Shown here: piece by piece, positions 17,881 through 26,249 of the stretch | How the letters are laid out: every line of letters starts with the position of its first letter | How positions within the stretch are numbered: position 1 is the first letter of the stretch | Notes under the pieces: model-generated | What the model was told of the DNA's origin: nothing | The model's input: the letters and a program-made list of their open reading frames with translations, nothing else | The model's database searches: none | Position numbers and translations under genes: made by a program | NCBI RefSeq assembly: GCF_900105515.1 | Contig: NZ_FNSY01000001.1 | Location: forward strand, 2,542,001-2,606,000 | Reading direction: 5' to 3' | From: Streptomyces sp. 2131.1 | GTDB lineage: Bacteria; Actinomycetota; Actinomycetes; Streptomycetales; Streptomycetaceae | DNA length: 64,000 nt

Positions 17881-18414
17881 GTGACCTCCATGGACGATGT
17901 CACCGAGAGCAAGGTTCTGCTGGCCGAGTACGACCGCCTCAAGGAGGAGCAGAAGACCCGCATAGGCTTCCGCGACAACCTGCTCTACTTCACGCTCGCC
18001 GCGATCACCGCGGTCCTAGCGGTCACCGTCCACAGCGGACAGTCCCGACTACTGCTCTCCGCCCCCGCAATCTGCCTGATCCTGGGCTGGACCTACCTGG
18101 TCAACGACGAGAAGATCTCGGCGATCGGCTGCTACGTCCGCGACCAACTGGGACCGCGGCTGGCAGAGCTATCCTCCGCACAAGGAGCGGTGTTCGGCTG
18201 GGAGGCCTACCACCGCAACGCAGCCGGACGCACCTTGCGTAAGCGGCTTCAAACTGCGGTGGACCTGTTCACTTACCTCATTCTGCCCATGGTCTGCACG
18301 ACCGTGTTCTGGTGCTCTCCCACCGCTCAGCCCTTGCTCGTGGTCACCTCTCTCGGGCAGGCACTCGCCCTGGCCGTGCTGGGCTGGCAATTCCTGCGTC
18401 GTACGGAGCAGTAG
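17881..18414 (+). CDS. Four-helix membrane protein, possible effector or partner
   Basis: 177 residues, last gene of the operon, 25 bases after the previous stop with GAGGAC before the GTG. A short charged N-terminal helix (AEYDRLKEEQKTRIGFRDN) precedes transmembrane segments near 34-50, 57-74, 129-146 and 151-171. The middle loop (76-128) is basic and cytoplasmic. The RIGFRDNLLYFTLAAI region recalls small membrane effectors of the SLATT type seen in bacterial conflict systems, but I cannot assign it to that family with confidence. Co-transcription suggests joint function with the nucleosidase and the 662-residue protein, perhaps at the membrane. No gene is seen between 18415 and 18626. Confidence 0.68.
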   Translation: MTSMDDVTESKVLLAEYDRLKEEQKTRIGFRDNLLYFTLAAITAVLAVTVHSGQSRLLLSAPAICLILGWTYLVNDEKISAIGCYVRDQLGPRLAELSSAQGAVFGWEAYHRNAAGRTLRKRLQTAVDLFTYLILPMVCTTVFWCSPTAQPLLVVTSLGQALALAVLGWQFLRRTEQ

Positions 18415-18626
18415 CGCTTGCCTTACCGCTGGGGTGCCCCGGCCTGCGCAGGGCCCGGGCTGGAACGTGCGGCCGGTTCAGGTTGGCTCGGCTGAGCCGT
18501 GCCCCGACGTCGGCGCGCATCGCCCACTCCCTCGCGCAGGCGCCCCCCACCAAGGACACTGGTACCTCGCGGCGGCCCGGGGAACGCGGGCCGGCGTCGT
18601 GGACCGGAGTGTGAGGGGGACGACAG

Positions 18627-21600
18627 ATGCGGATGCGGGACGACCACCGGGCGGACGCCGAACGGCTGTTGGTGCGGGCCGTGGAGGAGGAGGTGCGGCT
18701 CACCGGCGGCGGGACGGACCCGTCCGTGCTGCTGACCCGGGCCCGGGCCGCGCTCGACGGCATCGCGGACGGCGCGGCGGAGGAGTACGCGGCGTACGTC
18801 CAGGCGCTCGACGCCGCGGCGGGCGGGCAGCGGTTCAGCCGGGAGAGCCTGTCGACGCCGTTACTGGTCACCGGAGTCGCAGCGGCCGCCGCCTTCGGGG
18901 CCGACGTGGCGCTCGGTACGGCGTCGGGGCTGGCGCTCGGCGCGGGGGCGGTCGTCGCCGTGGCGGGGGCCACCGCCACCGTCGCCAAGGCCACCACCTC
19001 GCACCGGACGTCCGCGCAACCGGCCGACCGGACCGAGGAGTTGCGGCTCCAGTGGCTGTCGGCGCTTGAGGTGCGGGGCATACGGCCGTTCCTGGACCAG
19101 CAGCGGATGCTCGCCGCGACCACCCGCGCCCCGGCGAAGAAGGCCGCCGCCAAGGCACGCACCCCGCTGCGCGGCGGGGACCGCAGCGCGGCCGCCCGGA
19201 TGCGCTCGCTCCTGGAGCAGTCGTTCGGGCATCTCCCGGCCGCCGACGGCCTGTTCGCGGGGCGGCGGGCCGAACTGGCCCGTATCGGGCAGTGGGTGCA
19301 CGCGGCCCGCGCCTCGACGGAGACCAAGCCGACCGTCGTCGTGCTGCACGGGCCGCCGGGCGCCGGGCGCACCACCCTCGCCGTGCGGGCCGCGCACGAG
19401 CTGAAGGACCAGTTCAAGGGCGCGTGCGTGGTGGACCTGCGGGGCGGCGCGGAGGGCGAGGCCCCGCTGTCGACCCGGGACGCGCTGCTGCACCTGCTGA
19501 ACCGGCTCGGCGCCCCCCGCGAGCAGCTGCTGTTCCGGGACAGCACGTCCGCCGATCAGCAGGTGCGCCGGCTCGGCGAGCTGTACCACCAGCATCTGAC
19601 CGGGACGGCCGTGACGATCGTCCTCGACGACGCCCGCGACGCGGAGCAGGTCGCCACGCTGATCCCGGAACGCTCCGAGAGCCTGGTCCTGGTCACCGCC
19701 CCGGAGCCGCTCGACCTGCCCGACACGCTGCCTGCCTGGGTGCACCGGCTGGAGGTCGGGGCGCTGGGTGCGGGCGGCGCGGAGGAGCTGCTGCGCGAGG
19801 TGTCGCAGGAGGCCGAGCCGGGGCCATACGACTATCCGTCGAGCGAGGCGATCACCGAGCTGTGCGGCGGGCTGCCGCTGGCGCTGCGGATCGCGGGCTC
19901 CTCGCTCGGGGCGCGTACGGCGGACGTGCTGGCCGCCGACCTCGCCGCGTACGGTCCGGTCGCGCCCGTCGAGCGCGCCCTGTGGCTGCGCTACACCGAC
20001 CAGTCCGAGCAGGCGAGGCGGCTGCTGCGGCGCCTGGCGCTGGCCGGCCGGGCGAGCCTGGGCGCCGCGGCGGCCGCCGCCCTCCTCTCCGCCGACGAGC
20101 AGGAGGCCGGCCGGCTGCTGACGGCGCTGGCCGGTGCCGGTCTGATCGACCACGTGCGCGGCTCCCGCTACCGGCTGCACGACCTGGTACGCGGCTTCGC
20201 CCTGGCCCGGCTGCTCGACGAGGAGGAGCCGGCCGAGCGCGCCGCCGCGCAGGAACGCCTCATCGTGAACTACGCGGAGCTGGCCGGGGCGGTGATCCGG
20301 ATGGTGGACGGCAAGATGTCGACCCGGGCCGGACAGTTCGGCTCGCACGGCTTCGGCTCGCTGGACGCGGCCCTGCGCTGGCTGGACGACGAGTCGAGCT
20401 TCATCACCTCGGCCCTGCGGCACGCCGAGGGCGTCGACCAGGGAGCGGTGCTCGCCCTGCTCGGCGCGCTGTGCGACTACTGCCTGCTGCGCGGCGACCT
20501 CTACCGGCTGGGCGAGATAAGCGAGCTGACCCAGGCCGTCGACCAAGGGCTGCTGGAACGGTCGGTGCGATGGCGTACGGGCATCGCCGCCCGGCAGCTC
20601 GGCGAACTGGACAAGGCCCGCACGACGCTGTCCTCCGTCGTCGGGCTCTACCGCGAGGCGCAGAACGACTCCGGCACCGCCCTGGCGCTGTGCTCGCTCG
20701 GGATCACGCTGCACCACCAGGGCAACCTGACCGAGGCGGCGGCCCGGCTGCGCGAGGCCATGGAGCTCCAGTCCGCCGCGGGGCAGGACGAGGACCGGGC
20801 CTGGTCGATGCACGCGCTGGCCGCCGTCGAGCGCGACCGGGGCAACCTGGCCGAGGCGGTGGCCCTCCTGGACACCGCGCTCACCCTGCACCGCGAGGGC
20901 GAGTCGCTGCACGGCGAGGCGTGGACGCGGTTCCAGTCGGGCCAGGTCCGGCTGCGCCTGGGCGAGGTGGAGCAGGCCGAGACCGCGCTGCGCACCGCCC
21001 TCGACCTGTACGGGCGTACCCGGGACGAACGCGGTGTGGCGTGGGCGACGACCCAGCTGGCGCGGGCCCGGCTGCTGGCGGGCGACGCGGGCCCGGCCGT
21101 CGAGCAGCTGACCGCGGCCCTGGCCCGCCACCGCGACAACGAGGACGCGCGGGGCGAGGCGTGGACGCTGTACTACCTGGGCCAGGCGCTGGAGGAGTCC
21201 GGCGACACCGTCGAGGCCGTCCGTCAGCTGGAGCGGGCGCGCACGATGTTCTCGCGGATGCGTGACGTCTACGGTCTCGCGTGCGCGCGGCACCACTCGG
21301 GGCGCGTCACCCGCGACCAGCGCGCCGCGCAGACGGGGAACCTGCGCAATTCCGGCTTCGCCCGCCAGCTGCTGGTCGACGCCCGGGCGGACTTCCGGCG
21401 CATCGGGGTCGCCCACGGCGAGGCGTGGACCTGCCTGGACCTCGCGCTGATCGACGCGGGCAACCAGCGGGCCCCCCAGGCCCTGGAGCTGTGCGGCGAG
21501 GCGGTCCGGCTGTTCGAGTCGTACGGGGACGCGCGCGGCGCGGACTGGGCGCGCTTCCTGCGCTGCACGCTCCTGCCGTACGCCTCACCCGGCGGCATCG

Positions 21601-21806
21601 AGGTGGGCACGGTGGTCGCCCAGCAGGAACTGGCCGACCTCCACGCCGCCGCCCACCCGTCCCGGGACCCCAAGGTGAACGAGTGCACGGACACGTACCG
21701 CGTGATCCTGGACCGTGGCACGGACCTGGAGACGGGCTGGCAGGCATGGTCCCTGCACCTGATCCCGTCCCGCCGGACGCGGGAGATCATGGGCGTGACG
21801 GTGTGA
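18627..21806 (+). CDS. Membrane-tethered STAND (NB-ARC-like) ATPase with TPR repeats
   Basis: 1059 residues. After a helical N-terminus, two hydrophobic segments (about 76-96 and 98-121) anchor the protein. An NB-ARC-like NTPase follows: a P-loop at 242-250 (GPPGAGRTT, with Arg in place of the invariant Lys), Walker B TIVLDDARD, then GLPLALRIAG and a winged-helix region (LVRGFALARLLDEEE). From about 640 to 1000 there are tandem TPR units (ALCSLGITLHHQGNLTEA, HALAAVERDRGNLAEA, and similar). Such proteins act as oligomerising switches in regulation or immunity. Substitution of the P-loop Lys suggests weak or altered ATP hydrolysis. AGGGGGAC precedes ATG 18627. Confidence 0.82.
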   Translation: MRMRDDHRADAERLLVRAVEEEVRLTGGGTDPSVLLTRARAALDGIADGAAEEYAAYVQALDAAAGGQRFSRESLSTPLLVTGVAAAAAFGADVALGTASGLALGAGAVVAVAGATATVAKATTSHRTSAQPADRTEELRLQWLSALEVRGIRPFLDQQRMLAATTRAPAKKAAAKARTPLRGGDRSAAARMRSLLEQSFGHLPAADGLFAGRRAELARIGQWVHAARASTETKPTVVVLHGPPGAGRTTLAVRAAHELKDQFKGACVVDLRGGAEGEAPLSTRDALLHLLNRLGAPREQLLFRDSTSADQQVRRLGELYHQHLTGTAVTIVLDDARDAEQVATLIPERSESLVLVTAPEPLDLPDTLPAWVHRLEVGALGAGGAEELLREVSQEAEPGPYDYPSSEAITELCGGLPLALRIAGSSLGARTADVLAADLAAYGPVAPVERALWLRYTDQSEQARRLLRRLALAGRASLGAAAAAALLSADEQEAGRLLTALAGAGLIDHVRGSRYRLHDLVRGFALARLLDEEEPAERAAAQERLIVNYAELAGAVIRMVDGKMSTRAGQFGSHGFGSLDAALRWLDDESSFITSALRHAEGVDQGAVLALLGALCDYCLLRGDLYRLGEISELTQAVDQGLLERSVRWRTGIAARQLGELDKARTTLSSVVGLYREAQNDSGTALALCSLGITLHHQGNLTEAAARLREAMELQSAAGQDEDRAWSMHALAAVERDRGNLAEAVALLDTALTLHREGESLHGEAWTRFQSGQVRLRLGEVEQAETALRTALDLYGRTRDERGVAWATTQLARARLLAGDAGPAVEQLTAALARHRDNEDARGEAWTLYYLGQALEESGDTVEAVRQLERARTMFSRMRDVYGLACARHHSGRVTRDQRAAQTGNLRNSGFARQLLVDARADFRRIGVAHGEAWTCLDLALIDAGNQRAPQALELCGEAVRLFESYGDARGADWARFLRCTLLPYASPGGIEVGTVVAQQELADLHAAAHPSRDPKVNECTDTYRVILDRGTDLETGWQAWSLHLIPSRRTREIMGVTV

Positions 21807-21822
21807 CCGGTTCCACCCTGCG

Positions 21823-21848
21823 GGCGGGGCGCACCGAGGCGCCCCGCC
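21823..21848. terminator. Terminator hairpin between convergent genes
   Basis: GGCGGGGCGC (21823-21832), a six-base loop, and GCGCCCCGCC (21839-21848) form a perfect 10-bp stem between convergent genes. Confidence 0.75.
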
Positions 21849-21851
21849 GTA

Positions 21852-22094
21852 CTACTTCCGCTTCGCGGACCCGGCCACCGGCTCGGAAGCCGGCTCCGCC
21901 GGCGCAGGCTCCTCCTCGAAGTTCACCCGCCCCATGTGCCGGTTCATCGACTTCATCAGCGCCCACACGCCCACGGCGAGCGCGGCGAAGACGATGAAGC
22001 CGAGGACCCCGGGGGTCACCTTGTTCTTGTCGAGCTCGTCGGCGGCGAGCGGGACGAGGTGCGTCAGTGCCTGAGTCGCGTACATATCAGGCAT
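21852..22094 (-). CDS. Small single-pass membrane protein downstream of mca
   Basis: 80 residues from the ATG at 22094, or 77 from the ATG at 22085. The upstream start overlaps the end of mca by eight bases, so translation is probably coupled; neither start has a good ribosome binding site. One transmembrane helix lies at about 30-48 (VLGFIVFAALAVGVWALM), followed by a basic then an acidic Pro/Ala/Glu-rich cytoplasmic tail ending KRK. Homologues sit next to mca in other streptomycetes as far as I recall. Function unknown. Confidence 0.75.
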   Translation of the reverse strand: MPDMYATQALTHLVPLAADELDKNKVTPGVLGFIVFAALAVGVWALMKSMNRHMGRVNFEEEPAPAEPASEPVAGSAKRK

Positions 22095-22968
22095 TGTCGC
22101 GGATGCCCGCGAAGAGGTCGCTCTCGGGGAGGGAGGTATCGACGAGAGACTTCGCCAGTTCGTACTCCTCCGTCGGCCAGACCTCGCGCTGGACGTCCAT
22201 CGGGACGCGGAACCAGCCGCCGTCCGGATCGATCTGCGTGGCGTGCGCGATCAGCGCCTTGTCGCGGATCTCGAAGAAGTCCGCGCACGGAACGTGCGTG
22301 GTCAGCGTGCGTTCGGCGCGCTCGAACTCCTTCCAGCGCTTCAGCCAGTCCCCGTACGGGGACTCCAGGCCGCGGGCGAGGAGCGCCTCGTGCAGGGCGA
22401 CGGTGCGCGGCCGGTTGAAGCCCTGGTTGTAGTAGAGCTTCTGCGGCGTCCAGGCGGGGCCGAACTCCGCCTCGGGGAACTTCTCGGTGTCCGCCGCGCC
22501 CTCGAAGGCGATCATCGAAATGGTGTGGGTCATGATGTGGTCGGGGTGCGGGTAGCCCCCGTTCTCGTCGTACGTGGTGATGACCTGCGGCCGGAACGCG
22601 CGGATCTTCGCGACGAGGCGGCCCGCCGCGACGGTCTCGTCCTCCAGCGCGAAGCAGCCGTCGGGCAGCGGCGGCAGCGGGTCGCCCTCGGGCAGGCCGG
22701 AGTCGACGAAGCCGAGCCACTCCTGCTTGACGCCCAGGATCTCCCGGGCCTCGTCCATCTCCTTCCGGCGCACCTCGTGGATGTTCTCCTCGATGTACGC
22801 GTCACCCTGGAGTTTCGGGTTGAGGATGGAGCCGCGCTCGCCTCCCGTGCAGGTCACGACCAGCACGTCCACCCCCTCGGACACATACTTGGCCATGGTG
22901 GCCGCGCCCTTGCTCGACTCGTCGTCGGGGTGAGCGTGTACGGCCATCAGTCGAAGCTGCTCAGTCAA
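22087..22968 (-). CDS. mca: Mycothiol S-conjugate amidase
   Basis: 293 residues from a TTG start at 22968. I preferred this TTG over the GTG at 22986 because GAGGATCGAG lies just upstream and homologues begin MT(D/E)QLRLMAV. The enzyme cleaves mycothiol S-conjugates of electrophiles or antibiotics to a mercapturate and GlcN-Ins. Zinc-site residues of the LmbE/PIG-L fold are clear: AVHAHPDDESSKG (His and Asp-Asp) and GGYPHPDHIMTH. The conserved ITTYDENGGYPHPDH block separates Mca/MshB from other deacetylases, and the QGDAYIEENIHEVRR insertion fits Mca. Part of the actinobacterial mycothiol detoxification system; cytosolic. Confidence 0.95.
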   Translation of the reverse strand: MTEQLRLMAVHAHPDDESSKGAATMAKYVSEGVDVLVVTCTGGERGSILNPKLQGDAYIEENIHEVRRKEMDEAREILGVKQEWLGFVDSGLPEGDPLPPLPDGCFALEDETVAAGRLVAKIRAFRPQVITTYDENGGYPHPDHIMTHTISMIAFEGAADTEKFPEAEFGPAWTPQKLYYNQGFNRPRTVALHEALLARGLESPYGDWLKRWKEFERAERTLTTHVPCADFFEIRDKALIAHATQIDPDGGWFRVPMDVQREVWPTEEYELAKSLVDTSLPESDLFAGIRDNA

Positions 22969-23120
22969 GACTCGATCCTCAGTCACTGGTCGTCATCAAA
23001 AGTGCCGTCCCGCAGGGACGCCGGTCTCGGGGCGGCGGTCGGGTGACGGGTGGGCAACTTCTATAGTGACCGAACCGGGGGGTGGAAAATTCCTCGATCC
23101 CCGGCACGGGAGGAACGATC

Positions 23121-23537
23121 ATGACGGCGGTGCGCGAGGCGCTTCCCGAGAACCGCTACGGCCGCTCCGCGGACCGGCGCGCGGACCGCAAGCTCAAGAT
23201 CATCGGCGCGGTGCTCGGCGCCGTCCTGCTGGGCGTGATCGGCTGGATCGGGTACGGCTATGTGGCCGGGCAGGGCCTGAGCGCCGAGGTGATCAAGTTC
23301 AAGGTGGTCTCGGACGAGCAGGTCCAGGTGCACCTGGAGGTCCGCAAGGACGCCGGTGCCAAGGGCTACTGCACGCTCCGCGCACAGCGCGAGGACGGTA
23401 CGGACGTGGCCCGCAAGGACTTCCGTTTCGACGGTGACACCGGCCGGATCGACGAGATCCTCACCCTGCGCACGACGTCCCGGGCGACCGCCGTCGAACT
23501 TCTGGGCTGCACGGACGACGGCGGGGCGTCGAGTTGA
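23121..23537 (+). CDS. DUF4307 membrane protein
   Basis: 138 residues. ATG 23121 has GGGAGGAA seven bases upstream; a longer frame to 23082 lacks a binding site. A short cytoplasmic tail (LPENRYGRSADRRADRK) is followed by one transmembrane helix near 29-50 (IIGAVLGAVLLGVIGWIGYGYV). An extracytoplasmic beta domain follows with two Cys residues (GYCTLRA and ELLGCTD). This matches the actinobacterial DUF4307 layout. It diverges from mca. TATAGT near 23063 may be part of its promoter. Function unknown. Confidence 0.85.
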   Translation: MTAVREALPENRYGRSADRRADRKLKIIGAVLGAVLLGVIGWIGYGYVAGQGLSAEVIKFKVVSDEQVQVHLEVRKDAGAKGYCTLRAQREDGTDVARKDFRFDGDTGRIDEILTLRTTSRATAVELLGCTDDGGASS

Positions 23538-23649
23538 CCGTCCCACGCCCGTCGTAACCCCATTTCACCCGCTCCGACCTGCGTTTTCGTCGGTCCGGGG
23601 TTTTACCTTCTCCCCCTTTTCCCGGTGAATTGTTAGGCTCGTGGTTTCG

Positions 23650-23682
23650 CCCACCCGTAGGAGCGCATGCTCACGGGTAGGG
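23650..23682 (+). promoter_or_regulatory. Hairpin in the greA 5' leader
   Basis: CCCACCCGTAGGAGC and GCTCACGGGTAGGG pair with one small bulge around a GCAT loop, about 40 bases before the greA GTG. A T-containing stretch follows. It could act as an attenuator or a leader RNA element. Confidence 0.45.
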
Positions 23683-23720
23683 CGTTGCTTTGTATTCCCA
23701 GTACCGACGAGGAGCACCCT

Positions 23721-24218
23721 GTGACCCAGACCAGCGAAAACGTCACCTGGCTCACGCAGGAGGCGTACAACCAGCTCAAGGCCGAGCTGGAGTACCTGTC
23801 TGGTCCCGCGCGCACGGAGATCGCCGTCAAGATCGCGGCGGCCCGTGAGGAGGGGGACCTGCGTGAGAACGGCGGGTACCACGCGGCCAAGGAGGAGCAG
23901 GGCAAGATGGAGCTCCGGGTGCGCCAGCTGACCCAGCTCCTCGAACACGCGAAGGTCGGCGAGGCGCCGGCCGACGACGGCGTGGTCGAGCCCGGCATGG
24001 TCGTGACGATCGCCTTCGACGGCGACGAGGACGACACGATGACCTTCCTCCTGGCGTCCCGCGAGTACGCGAGCGCGGACATCGAGACGTACTCGCCGCA
24101 GTCGCCGCTCGGCGTGGGCGTGAACGGCAAGAAGATGGGCGAGGACGCCGATTACGAGCTGCCGAACGGCAAGACCGCCACGGTGAAGATCCTGTCGGCG
24201 AAGCCGTACACCGGCTGA
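23721..24218 (+). CDS. greA: Transcription elongation factor GreA
   Basis: 165 residues from GTG 23721, preceded by GAGGAG at the right distance. GreA binds the RNA polymerase secondary channel and stimulates cleavage of backtracked transcripts. The N-terminal coiled coil carries the acidic tip REEGDLRENGGYHAAKEEQGKMELRVRQL, equivalent to the D-L-(S)-E-N-x-x-Y-H signature. The C-terminal FKBP-like domain includes GVVEPGMVVTIAF and SPQSPLGVGVNGKKMGE. Length matches the actinobacterial family. Monocistronic with its own leader hairpin and terminator. Confidence 0.96.
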   Translation: MTQTSENVTWLTQEAYNQLKAELEYLSGPARTEIAVKIAAAREEGDLRENGGYHAAKEEQGKMELRVRQLTQLLEHAKVGEAPADDGVVEPGMVVTIAFDGDEDDTMTFLLASREYASADIETYSPQSPLGVGVNGKKMGEDADYELPNGKTATVKILSAKPYTG

Positions 24219-24241
24219 CCGCCCGCACCGGACAGCAGAAG

Positions 24242-24268
24242 GCCCCGGCCGCACCACGCGGCCGGGGC
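24242..24268. terminator. Bidirectional terminator after greA
   Basis: GCCCCGGCCGC and GCGGCCGGGGC form an 11-bp perfect stem with a five-base ACCAC loop, followed by CTTCC. It lies between convergent greA and the ABC permease gene. Confidence 0.85.
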
Positions 24269-24287
24269 TCTTCCGTGTCCGGGCCCC

Positions 24288-25154
24288 TCAGACGGCGACC
24301 GAGCGGTACTTGCGTACGGCCAGGGTCCGGAAGACCAGGATGATCAGCACGGACCAGATCAGCGAGGCCCAGACCGGGTGCTCCATCGGCCAGGCACCGG
24401 TCACGGACTTCGGGACGCCGGGGATCGTGTTGCCGAACAGTTCGCGGGCCGCCGCCACCGTCGCGCTGAACGGGTTCCACTCGGCGACGTACTGCAGGAA
24501 GGTCGGCATGCCGTTGACCGGCACGAAGGCGTTCGAGATGAACGTCAGCGGGAAGAGCCAGATCAGGCCGCCCGAGGTGGCCGCCTCCGGGGTGCGGACG
24601 GAAAGGCCGATCAGCGCGCCGATCCAGGTGAACGCGTAGCCGAGCAGCAGGAGCAGGCCGAAGCCGCCGAGGACCTTGCCGATGTTCTCGTGGGTGCGCC
24701 AGCCGACGAGCAGTGCGACGCCCGCGAGGACCACGAGCGTGACGGCGGTCTGCACCAGGTCTGCCAGGGTCCGCCCGGTCAGCACCGCGCCCCGGGCCAT
24801 CGGCAGCGACCTGAACCGGTCGATGAGGCCCTTGTGCATGTCCTCCGCGATGCCCGCGCCGGCGCCCGCCGTGGCGAAGGTGACGGTCTGCGCGAAGATG
24901 CCGGCCATCAGGAATTCCTTGTACGCGCCGGCGCTGACGCCGGCGCCCGGGATGGCGATCGAGCCGCCGAAGACGTAGGTGAACAGCACCACGAACATGA
25001 CCGGCTGGATGATCCCGAACAGGATCATCTCGGGGATCCGGGTCATGCGGATCAGGTTCCGCCTGCCGATGACCAGGGAGTCGCGGACGGACTGGCCGAT
25101 GCCGCCGCCGGGCCGTGGGGCGGCCGTGCGGGCGGTTTCGCTGAGGGCGCTCAT
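24288..25154 (-). CDS. ABC-2 type transporter permease (DrrB family)
   Basis: 288 residues with six transmembrane segments in the ABC-2 permease arrangement. The first is preceded by RNLIRMTRIPEMILFGIIQPVMFVVLF, a family hallmark, and GIAEDMHKGLIDRFRSLPMARGAVLTGRTLADL matches the conserved cytoplasmic segment of daunorubicin-resistance-type exporters. Its ATG overlaps the stop of the ATPase gene (ATGA), so the pair is coupled. It forms the membrane channel of an exporter for an unknown hydrophobic compound or antibiotic. Confidence 0.92.
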   Translation of the reverse strand: MSALSETARTAAPRPGGGIGQSVRDSLVIGRRNLIRMTRIPEMILFGIIQPVMFVVLFTYVFGGSIAIPGAGVSAGAYKEFLMAGIFAQTVTFATAGAGAGIAEDMHKGLIDRFRSLPMARGAVLTGRTLADLVQTAVTLVVLAGVALLVGWRTHENIGKVLGGFGLLLLLGYAFTWIGALIGLSVRTPEAATSGGLIWLFPLTFISNAFVPVNGMPTFLQYVAEWNPFSATVAAARELFGNTIPGVPKSVTGAWPMEHPVWASLIWSVLIILVFRTLAVRKYRSVAV

Positions 25155-26137
25155 TTCTCCGTCTCCGTTCCGGGGGTCCCGGCCTCGTTCTTCTCCTGTT
25201 CGGCGGCGTGCCCGGTGAGGGAGATGAACACGTCGTCGAGGGTGGGGCGGCGCAGCCCGATGTCGTCGATCTCCACGCCCTGGGCGTCGAGGTCGCGGAT
25301 GACCTCGGCGAGGAGCTTGGCGCCGCCGTCGACCGGGACGGTCAGCTTGCGCATGTGCGGCAGGACCGTGGTCTCGCCCTTGCCGAGGCGGGTGAGGACG
25401 GTGCGGGCCCGCTCGATCCCGTCGGGGTCGTGCACGACGACCTCGACGCGCTCACCGCCGGTGCGGGCCTTGAGCTGGTCGGAGGTGCCGCGGGCGATGA
25501 CCCGGCCGTGGTCGATGACGCAGATGTCGTGGGCGAGGTGGTCGGCCTCCTCCAGGTACTGCGTGGTGAGGAGCAGCGTCGTACCGCCGGCGACCAGTTC
25601 CTCGATGACCTCCCAGAGCTGCTGGCGGTTGCGCGGGTCGAGGCCGGTCGTCGGCTCGTCCATGAACATGACCGGCGGGGAGACGACGAGCGCCGCCGCC
25701 AGGTCGAGGCGGCGGCGCATGCCGCCCGAGTACGTCTTGGCGGGGCGGTCCGCCGCGTCGGTCAGGTGGAACCGCTCCAGCAGTTCGCCCGCCCGGACCT
25801 TCGCCGCGCGCCCGCTCATCTGGTACAGCTGGCCGACCATGCGGAGGTTCTCACGGCCGGTCAGGTATTCGTCGACGGCGGCGAACTGGCCGGAGAGCCC
25901 GATCGAGCGCCGCACCTCGTTGGGGTTCTTCAGTACGTCGATCCCCGCCACGAAGGCCTTGCCGCTGTCCGGCCTGAGCAGTGTGGTCAGGACGCGGACG
26001 GCGGTCGTCTTGCCGGCCCCGTTGGGTCCGAGGAGGCCGAGGACGGTGCCTTCCGGCACGTCGAGGTCGACACCGCCGAGTGCTCGCACGTCTCCGAAGG
26101 TCTTCACGAGCCCTTCGGCGTAGATGGCGCCTGGCAT
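25151..26137 (-). CDS. ABC transporter ATP-binding protein (DrrA family)
   Basis: 328 residues from ATG 26137, with GGGGGAA eight bases upstream. The Walker A motif is LLGPNGAGKTTAVRVL, the signature is YSGGMRRRLDLAAALV, and Walker B is PPVMFMDEPTTGLDPRNRQ. The C-terminal extension with DLDAQGVEIDDIGLRRPTLDDVFISLTGH is typical of DrrA-type drug export ATPases. It energises the permease encoded immediately downstream. Substrate unknown; the genomic context gives no clue. Confidence 0.94.
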   Translation of the reverse strand: MPGAIYAEGLVKTFGDVRALGGVDLDVPEGTVLGLLGPNGAGKTTAVRVLTTLLRPDSGKAFVAGIDVLKNPNEVRRSIGLSGQFAAVDEYLTGRENLRMVGQLYQMSGRAAKVRAGELLERFHLTDAADRPAKTYSGGMRRRLDLAAALVVSPPVMFMDEPTTGLDPRNRQQLWEVIEELVAGGTTLLLTTQYLEEADHLAHDICVIDHGRVIARGTSDQLKARTGGERVEVVVHDPDGIERARTVLTRLGKGETTVLPHMRKLTVPVDGGAKLLAEVIRDLDAQGVEIDDIGLRRPTLDDVFISLTGHAAEQEKNEAGTPGTETEK

Positions 26138-26249
26138 ATGGGATTCCCCCAGTGCGTTCGGGTGGCTACCTCTCAGACCCCAGATCCTAGGTTTGCCGGG
26201 GTCGCCGTGCCCGATGAACACACAAGCCGGGTCGAAAGGCCCCCACCTG

